A program made the translations under genes and the position numbers. DNA of 52,543 nucleotides from Lingula anatina (lineage: Eukaryota; Brachiopoda; Lingulata; Lingulida; Lingulidae): NCBI RefSeq assembly GCF_001039355.2, contig NW_019775491.1, positions 535,696-588,238 of the forward strand, read 5' to 3'. Positions 46,001-52,543 of this stretch are shown in pieces. The notes beneath the pieces were generated by a model. The model was given only the letters and a program-made list of their open reading frames with translations, did not search any database and was not told the DNA's origin. Positions within the stretch are counted from its first letter, which is position 1. Every line of letters begins with the position of its first letter.

Positions 46001-48057
46001 AGGCTCTTGTTAATAGCACCACTCTCCTGAAGCCTGCAAATTAGACATATGACAAACTAATGTTTCTGATAAGCATACTTTTCTGGCGCAGCTCATCACT
46101 CTAAAATTTATTCAGATGCTAAACTATTTTCTTTAATAAAATCTTTAAAAATGAATAAAAAATAGCATCAAATTCCCAAAGCAAGGGGGACCATGATATG
46201 CACCTGAGTCCTTTATTTTCCGTTTTCTTGTTGTTTTCACTTCCAGCTAAATCAATGAGGAACAGTTTGCCAGTAAGCCTCTTATATGGCTTCACCATTT
46301 GTTGTTTCTCCACTTTCAGCATCATAATGCTGTGACTGCGACTGGATGTTGCATTCAGTTTTGTAGAAGCAGTGGTTCTATAAAGAGAAGAAAATTCAAC
46401 CTACATAAATTTTTCTGTAAATTTCTTTCATGATAAAAAATCTGAGAACTTTCAACTAGAATGGTGAAAACAGCTCTTTCTATTAAATATAAAAAATGAA
46501 ATTTACCTTTTCCTTGACGCTGGACCAAACCATTTCTTGAAATCATTGTAATTTTCTACAGGTTTCTCTGTTAATCCTACAACAAATATGTTCCTTTTTC
46601 TATCCTCTCTGATTGGAAGATCACATGACTTTGGCACCAAAAGATCCCGAACCTAAAGGACATTCAATATATATATTTACAAAAGTAATTTCACTTTCTA
46701 AAAATGTTGACATTTATATAATGACTTATATTAACTGTTGCAATTATTTCACTGCAAGAGTGGTTTCAACTTTATAAAATGCTGTTAAAAATCACATTCC
46801 ATTTGCAGCACATCAACAGCACTCTCCTTTCTTCTCCTTATCATTTCTTTCTTTTTGTAATGCACCCTACTGTTATCTGCAATTTGTTTCACTGTTTAGT
46901 ATCAAATCAATGTTCCAGATCACCTTTTCATTGTAAATCTCAAAATAAGACAGCAACACTGAATGCTGCCACTCTTGATCCCCACTGTTCTCAGTGAGTC
47001 TGCATATTTCATTGACTGTTCTTGGTATAACTCCTGGCTCTTGAGGGGTTCCAAGCATAGTGTATGTTTTACCTAAAATATTTTAATGTACTTGAAAAAA
47101 ATAAACACTTCAGTAAAGCCAACATATCTATGTCCAATACCTTACTTCGTAGCTTTATTATAAAAGTAAAAACTGAGCAAACAGATAGATCCTATAGCAG
47201 ACAGAATGTTGAAAAATTATGTTATGATTTCACATCATATTCAATTCGATATTTACCGGCTCCTGTGGGTCCATAAGCAAAGACCGTCATGTTTTCTCCA
47301 TTCAAAACATAAGGCACCAAAGGCCTTACATGCTGATTAAAAATATCTGCTTGACTTGACTCTGGTCCAAACACAGCACTAAACCTGAAAAGAAGGGCGA
47401 ATACGACTTTATATTGTTATCCTTCCACAAAAGTAACAAAAGCACTGAACTCCCGACCAGTAATCCTATGCAGAAATGAGTCCAGAAAAAAGTCTGACGA
47501 AGACACAGCGAAACATGTAACAGTGATCGTCTTGTCTTTCAACTTTGTGAGTGTCAGGAGTGCTGAACTTAAAGTACATGTAAGTCTGCTTGAGCACCAT
47601 GGGCACAGAGTAAGTATAAAATAGTAATGAATTCAAGCAGACAGAATACAGCATCCCCAGACTTTTTTCTGATCTTAAGTTCTGTGGCATTACAGTCTTT
47701 TGCAATCGTAACCAAATAATGCACCATGTTTTCTGTGGCACTTATGTATTTTAATAATCAAGACTTATTGGACAAATTTCACCGTGACAGCTAAAAAGTT
47801 GCCTCGACGCCACAACACGTCTCCCATGTTTTTAGCCTAAACTTTATCACTGGTTATGACTATCAAAGATGTCCCTCATTTGTTGGAATTGATTTGTATT
47901 TTAATACTTACTCATAGTGTAAATTTTCATTCACATCTCTGTGATTTAATATTTCAAGAGTGGTTTGGTTGACAACATGAACCTCTGCTTTCTCACTGCT
48001 GTCCAAGACAGGCCTCAGTCTGGTTACCACACTAATGAGACTGTCTTTTCTTTCCAT
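43073..48057 (-). CDS. KIF22: Kinesin-like protein KIF22 (kinesin-10, Kid), 13 exons, 583 residues
   Basis: Exons: 48057-47912, 47384-47257, 47072-46924, 46652-46507, 46377-46204, 46033-45958, 45830-45786, 45438-45291, 44926-44788, 44561-44311, 44136-44023, 43737-43613, 43183-43073; 1752 nt in frame. Motor domain ~10-330: P-loop GPTGAGKT at 87-94, switch I NATSSRSH at 198-205, switch II DLAGSE at 231-236, then NKSLSVLSQVVDAL and PPYRSSKLTRILQDSLGG. A variable stalk has LEASLGQ-type helix and basic patches (NTPRKRKSE). The C-terminus has the helix-hairpin-helix DNA-binding module (ILNKGSLNQLLTLQTVGAKR, then WREKHGEF and LRKITGLTRKYVDRFM), the diagnostic Kid feature. KIF22 generates the polar ejection force on chromosome arms. 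Length is below the human 665, mostly in the stalk. An acceptor at 48062 just before the ATG implies a 5' UTR exon. Confidence 0.96.
43660..43960. repeat. 148-bp tandem duplication over KIF22 exon 12 acceptor
   Basis: The unit 43660-43807 recurs at 43808-43960, both beginning ctcttttagcccccacag and running through atgtttcatgat. The only clear differences are a small insertion (agcac) and one base (ttgtaagtc / ttgtaaatc). Confidence 0.92.
43812..43889 (-). pseudogene. KIF22: Dead duplicate of the 5' part of KIF22 exon 12
   Basis: Lying upstream of true exon 12 in transcript order, this copy keeps the acceptor (tttgttttcag) and the first ~78 nt, coding for ADVLHILNKGSLNQLLTLQ and TVGAKR. It then runs straight into duplicated intron (AGAG|atcatg) with no GT donor. 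If its acceptor were chosen, the message would read into intron sequence and stop soon after, deleting the second half of the DNA-binding module. Confidence 0.8.
45516..45540. repeat. Poly-A tract in KIF22 intron 7
   Basis: A run of more than 20 A, followed ~65 bp later by a second A run (about 45609-45621). Confidence 0.9.
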
Positions 48058-48504
48058 TCTTCTGTAAAAAAAAATTGATATGATTAAATCACAGAATATC
48101 AAATATTTGTTTTTAAAAAATATCGTTATAAAATATACAACTAACTACTGTCATTTATATCAAAATGTACAACCCACATACTATGTAATTCAAATGTATT
48201 ATGTAATGGTTATATGTACTAGTAAATTACTGTTGGTGTTAGTAAAGCAACCAGTTATAAAAACCAATGCCATAGCAGCCTTTCACATTTAAACTTCTTT
48301 AGTCTTCTTCTGATAACTTACTGATATTCATTATCAAAAACAAGGAACAAATTACATGAAATCACAACAAAGACAACTAAATACTTACTACACAGTTACA
48401 GTTTAATAAATGGCACATTTGCAAAAATAAGTTAACAAATATTATAACACAGACAGTTACGTACTTGGAGTAGTTCCCTACAAATTTACTGCCTTAAAAG
48501 TTAC

Positions 48505-48544
<40 letters not shown>

Positions 48545-49350
48545 ATATACACTGATGTGCTAGCTAGTATTCCTTTTTTACCAAAATAAGTTTTTCGCCC
48601 GTTTGCGTCAAAATATTGGTCCTATTTTCACTGTAAAACTAGAACTTTGGGTATGCTCTACCTCGACAGTGAAAATACTATTTTGCTGGCTTTTGCCCAG
48701 GTTGTTCTACAGTTGTCGTCGTTTGTTTTTGTCAGCAAATATTGAATCTGCCTCCACCTCTCTGTTGCCCAATCAAAGCACTCTCGCAAAATCTCACGTG
48801 GTTTACTGAATAACAAGGCAAAGGCTGTAGGTTCGCGGTACTTCTTAACTTACGATTAATATTCGTTATTTCAAGCTCGTAGATTATACTCATCTATTTA
48901 AACATACCGGTAATATTTCTAAGCCAATCTCCATTCGTTGCATTTGCCGAAGAAAATGAAAGGTACAGAATTTATCCTTTATTCTTTCATTAGTGTTCCT
49001 CGAGTTTTGTCTTCCCTCAGTCTTCATTGTGGTTCTTATTGTGATTGTAATGTTTCTGTAACAGCGCAGTATTATTTGTAATAAGATTAAAGAACCTAAA
49101 CCATATTTGTTTTGATGGAATGTTTCTGTTGTTGTTATTTCACGTGAAGTGTTAAAAGGAGGGTTTTCACCTTTCTTCATCTAATAAATAAAACGAACCA
49201 TTTTATTTGTATCCCTATTTTTAGAAGCAGCTTTAGTTTAAAACTCAAATAGAACAATCAACAGATCACTATCAAGATTATGTGTGCACCATTTTTGAAT
49301 TTTTTTGTTTTTAATTTTGTGTTCTTCAGTGCTTTCTTGTGGATAATAAT
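48058..49350. promoter_or_regulatory. Divergent promoter region of KIF22 and PAGR1
   Basis: The 1.29 kb between start codons contains splice acceptors facing both genes (48062 for KIF22; ttcttcag ending at 49329 for PAGR1), so both probably have 5' exons inside. A CCAAT box at 48769-48773 and an E-box CACGTG at 48795-48800 mark the likely core promoter near 48.75-48.85 kb. An (AGT)n microsatellite lies at 48505-48544. Confidence 0.5.
48505..48544. repeat. (AGT)n microsatellite
   Basis: About 13 uninterrupted AGT triplets, upstream of KIF22. Confidence 0.95.
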
Positions 49351-50330
49351 ATGACCAGCGAGGAAGGAGAAGTTTGGTGCATCACAGCAAGTGATGATGA
49401 TGAAAACTATGGACCAGTAAAAGGGGTGTGGGAGCCTACTATTGAGGATATAGTAACATTGTATGAAAGGCTCGTGAAAGATGAAGTTTTAGAACTTGAG
49501 TGGATCTCACCTGGAAGGAGACCACCAGAAAAAGAAAAGGAAGCAGTTGATGATGTTTCACAGGAGCCTGATACACCACAAGAAACGCCTACGAAAGAGG
49601 AGTAAGTGATTTCAGCATATTTTCATCTATTTATCCACCATTGTTAGTAAAATTAGTTTAAACATTATCTTTGTTTATGATTTTCTGCTCGTGTAAACTC
49701 TGGATTAAAGATGATAATGATTGCTAAACAGTTGAAGGTGTTTATTGATAAATATTTTAGTATATTTATTAAAAAACTGAATTAAGTTAATGTTTACTTA
49801 TATAAAGAGCTTCAAAACACAAATTTACCCCAGTATTTAAGTAACATTTCTTTCTTTTTTTTTAATTTCCAGACCTGTGGCTCCCACAGAGTTTGATTTT
49901 GATGACACACAAACAGAGGCTGCAAAAGTTACACCAAAATGGACTCCAGGTTAGTATGATATAGACTATCATATAGTCATAGATACAGGAGGATGCATAT
50001 TATCGAAGTCTTAACAGCAGTTTTCTACAACAGCCTGTAGTACTCAAACAATAAGTAAGACTTAACAGGCTTTATTTTTTTTTCTTTATTAACATACATT
50101 GTGAGGAATGTTGATCAGATGTTTACTATAGTAACATATTTATCTCTTTTTAATATCCAGGAAGTGGAAAGACTCCAAGGCCTCAAAAGAGGGTAGCCTC
50201 TTTGGATAAAATTCTCAGTGACATTCGTCAAGAGAAAAAGAAAGAGACTGGTTTAAGGAGGAGTCCATCATCTACTCCTCAAAGACCTGGACCAAAACTA
50301 ACTCCTAAAAAAGACCCATTTGCTTTTTAA
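49351..50330 (+). CDS. PAGR1: PAXIP1-associated glutamate-rich protein 1 (PAGR1/PA1), 3 exons, 165 residues
   Basis: Exons: 49351-49601, 49873-49949, 50161-50330 (498 nt in frame). Family marks in order: EVWCITASDDDE (human WCVPCSDEE); WEPTIEDIVTLYERL and LELEWISPGRRPP (human PPPSEIQRLYELL..LELQAEILPRRPP); PTEFDFDD, nearly invariant; and KRVASLDKILSDIRQEKK (human KREARLDKVLSDMKRHKK). PAGR1 binds PAXIP1 (PTIP) in the KMT2C/KMT2D histone H3K4 methyltransferase complex and also acts in DNA-damage response. The chosen start is the first ATG of the frame. The frame stays open upstream to the acceptor at 49329, so a short N-terminal extension from a 5' exon cannot be excluded; the human protein has a longer acidic N-terminus. 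Confidence 0.93.
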
Positions 50331-52428
50331 CACAGAGGAACTAAAACCAGACTGATGTTATTCTCTTTAGGGTTGTTCATTTTGTTTCAAAATGTCAGAG
50401 AATAAGACTAAAACAGATAATTATCAGCATAAATTTTATAAATTGGTTTGTAGTCTATTTTCTCTGACATATGTGCCTTTTTTGGTTATCTGAAGAAAGT
50501 GACAAGAACTTAGGAAAAGATTCATTTATGAAACTCTTTTGTTTTATTATAATAATTTGTTGTTTTAAAGGTAAATGACTGAAGACATTTAACATGTTTT
50601 AAAGACGAATCACAAACATGCATACTTAAACATAAATCTTCATTTTATTAATTTTAGAAGAAAAATTTATGTTTTACTTTTTATATTATTTTTCTGTATG
50701 ATATGCACTGTTCATGGATGATGTACATAAATTCAGTTATTTTTTGTCTGAAGCAAATGCTCTGTTGTTTAAAACTGCGCAGAATGATGGGGGGAGGGGT
50801 GTACTTAGCACGACAAATACAAAACAAACGTAAGCGGGTCACGTTCTCCACCAATTTCACTGTCTGTGATTTGGACCATCTTCATGAAGGCAAGGTTAAG
50901 TTAAAGTGCATGTCAATGTTGCAGCCTCACTAGTTCAAAAATTCTTTATGATACAAAGCAAAATACATGATTTTATCCGTCCCTTATTTTGTCATTTTTT
51001 TCACAAGCAAATTGAACCTCAGTAATGCCAGCAAAAATGGCAATACACTTTCATTCGATACTATTCATCTAACACTCTTCATGACAGTCCACATTCTAAT
51101 TCTTTGGCGTACAAAGTATTTTTACAAAGCCCAGAATTCACTTGTATACATGTATACAATTATAACAGGTGCTGTCAAGTGAAGCAGGAGTTGGTTATAT
51201 AATAGTGGCGGGTTGCGCAATCACTGACCAATAAGCTTGGACTCTGCTTAAGCTTGTACTGTTTGTTCTATTTATTAGGCTGTTTGTGTATTGAAGGGAG
51301 CATTGGTCTGACTAGTGATGAAGCTGTACACCTGTCCGACCAGCCCTTATTTCTCACTGACCAAGGTCGGACTTGGAGCACGGTATGTACAGTGTGTACA
51401 CGTGTATGTACATGTAACTGTAACTTTATTAGTTTAACGGTATATAATGAGTAATATTTCCATTTTAATCGGATAAAGAATGAAAATTTTAGTCTAGTTG
51501 AAACACATATGTAAGTTGGAAGAAGTGTTACTTTTGCAGTATCCCCCGTCCTTGCCGCAGTTTTCGACCTTACATGCTAACAGCACCTTACCACAGATAA
51601 GGCTGAAAACTGAGGCAACTCTTTTTAATGCTAATAAAAATTAAATTATTTGGTGACTTACCATGTCTCTGCTATTCATATAAATTAGTTTGGAAATTTA
51701 CTTTTTTTTTTAGTTTTTTTAACAAACCGTCAAGTTGTTTGACCAAATGCAATGAGATTATAGTGAATTTCTCCCCAGCAATAACCTTGGCTCTCATAAT
51801 TTGTGGAAGGCATAAAGTTTCATGTAAAAAACATTTTAAGATTAGTAAATGAATTGCCAAACTAATTTATTTCAGACGAGAGACATTGGTCAAAGTCACC
51901 ACATAAATAAAAGACATTGAATCTCACAGTTATTTGGTGGGGGAATACTGCAGAAATGCCAGAAAAGTACCTGCTATATAATTGTGCCTGAGTCATGTAC
52001 ATTTCAGCACAAGTTTCGTGCTAACTTCATATTAATGTAACATTGAACACTTATTTTGTAATAGGTGTACATGACCTGGCACAAGCACCTGCACCCTATA
52101 TACTCTCTAATAGTAAATTTATACATAAGACGGCCATTTCAGAATTAACTTAAATTAAAGGCAGAAGTGCTATTCTTAATTGTCTCTCCCTTGATCAGAG
52201 TCCAGTGTCTCCATTGTATTGGACCCGAGTAAATGCCATAATATTGGTACAGCCATAACATATCAGAAACTGTAAATAGGAGTGCTACGCATGAATTTAA
52301 TGCTACTGGGGAATATGTACATGTACTAGTACATGCATGTGCATACATGTAGAAAAGGCATGGGCGTAACTAGGCATACGCATGGATGCACTGTGCGTAC
52401 AATTTTTTTGGCCAACCATGATATTATT
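50331..52428. other. Intergenic, no gene recognised
   Basis: Downstream of PAGR1. Several 60-75-codon frames exist on both strands, but none has splice context or resembles a known family. The run gtacatgtactagtacatgc near 52316-52337 is a small palindrome-rich patch. Confidence 0.45.
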
Positions 52429-52543
52429 GTACCACCAGCGTTAGCGCTGGCGGTACACATGGTTTCGGTCTCGTCCGGATCGTTCCGCCGGCTCTGCCGG
52501 CTCCGCCGGCTCCGCCGGCTCCGCCCGGACGGCTACCGTTACC
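52429..52543. mobile_element. Palindrome followed by GC-rich repeats: end of another element at the window edge
   Basis: A 12-bp stem (GTACCACCAGCG / CGCTGGCGGTAC, one mismatch, loop TTAG) at 52429-52456 is followed by strongly GC-rich tandem nonamers ccggctccg (about 52489-52525). The surroundings are AT-rich. The order palindrome then GC-rich simple repeat mirrors the elements at 8.0, 9.5, 19.7 and 23.1 kb with different sequence. A related fragment, agctggcggtac, occurs at about 22828. Truncated by the window. Confidence 0.5.

Overview
The window is animal nuclear DNA. It is AT-rich, its genes are broken into many short exons with GT-AG introns, it is dense in TAA microsatellites and small transposons, and all its recognisable genes are bilaterian orthologues. 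There is no bacterial, organellar or viral gene set. The intron-rich orthologues and the transposons built from a palindrome, a microsatellite and ~160-bp core repeats (a design best known from molluscs) suggest a marine invertebrate, perhaps a mollusc or another spiralian. The species cannot be fixed from the sequence. Single 'n' bases at 8623, 14592, 19723 and 35367 look like assembly joins, and two of them sit beside near-identical duplicated blocks.

Layout. (1) 1-1534, minus: start of a repeat-rich charged protein that runs off the window. (2) 1535-8155: no gene seen; it holds an 851-bp tandem repeat, a 139-bp tandem repeat and an inverted copy of a ~2-kb mobile element. (3) ~8156-8336, minus: one orphan exon of a TEP1-like protein. 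(4) 9854-12095, minus: seven N-terminal exons of AP5B1, head-to-head (347 bp) with (5) ZCCHC4, plus, 12443-18302, complete in 12 exons with a Harbinger-type foldback element in intron 11. (6) 18303-26538: repeat-rich intergenic DNA with further copies of the mobile element, one carrying a nested 440-bp MITE. (7) 26539-34215, minus: LRRC74-type leucine-rich-repeat/EF-hand gene, complete in 13 exons. Its first three exons, its promoter and exon 1 of CHCHD2 are present a second time at 35368-39942. (8) 39644-41381, plus: CHCHD2, four exons, head-to-head with the LRRC74 gene. (9) 43073-48057, minus: KIF22 (kinesin-10 Kid), 13 exons, with a tandem-duplicated dead copy of exon 12. (10) 49351-50330, plus: PAGR1, three exons, divergent from KIF22. 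(11) 50331-52543: no gene seen; a palindrome plus GC-rich repeats at the right edge.

The genes are housekeeping functions with no shared pathway: late-endosomal sorting (AP5B1), 28S rRNA m6A methylation (ZCCHC4), mitochondrial stress and cristae maintenance (CHCHD2), chromosome arm motility (KIF22) and histone-methyltransferase complex function (PAGR1). What recurs is architecture: three head-to-head pairs with short shared promoter regions. The KIF22-PAGR1 pair also recalls the human 16p11.2 neighbourhood.
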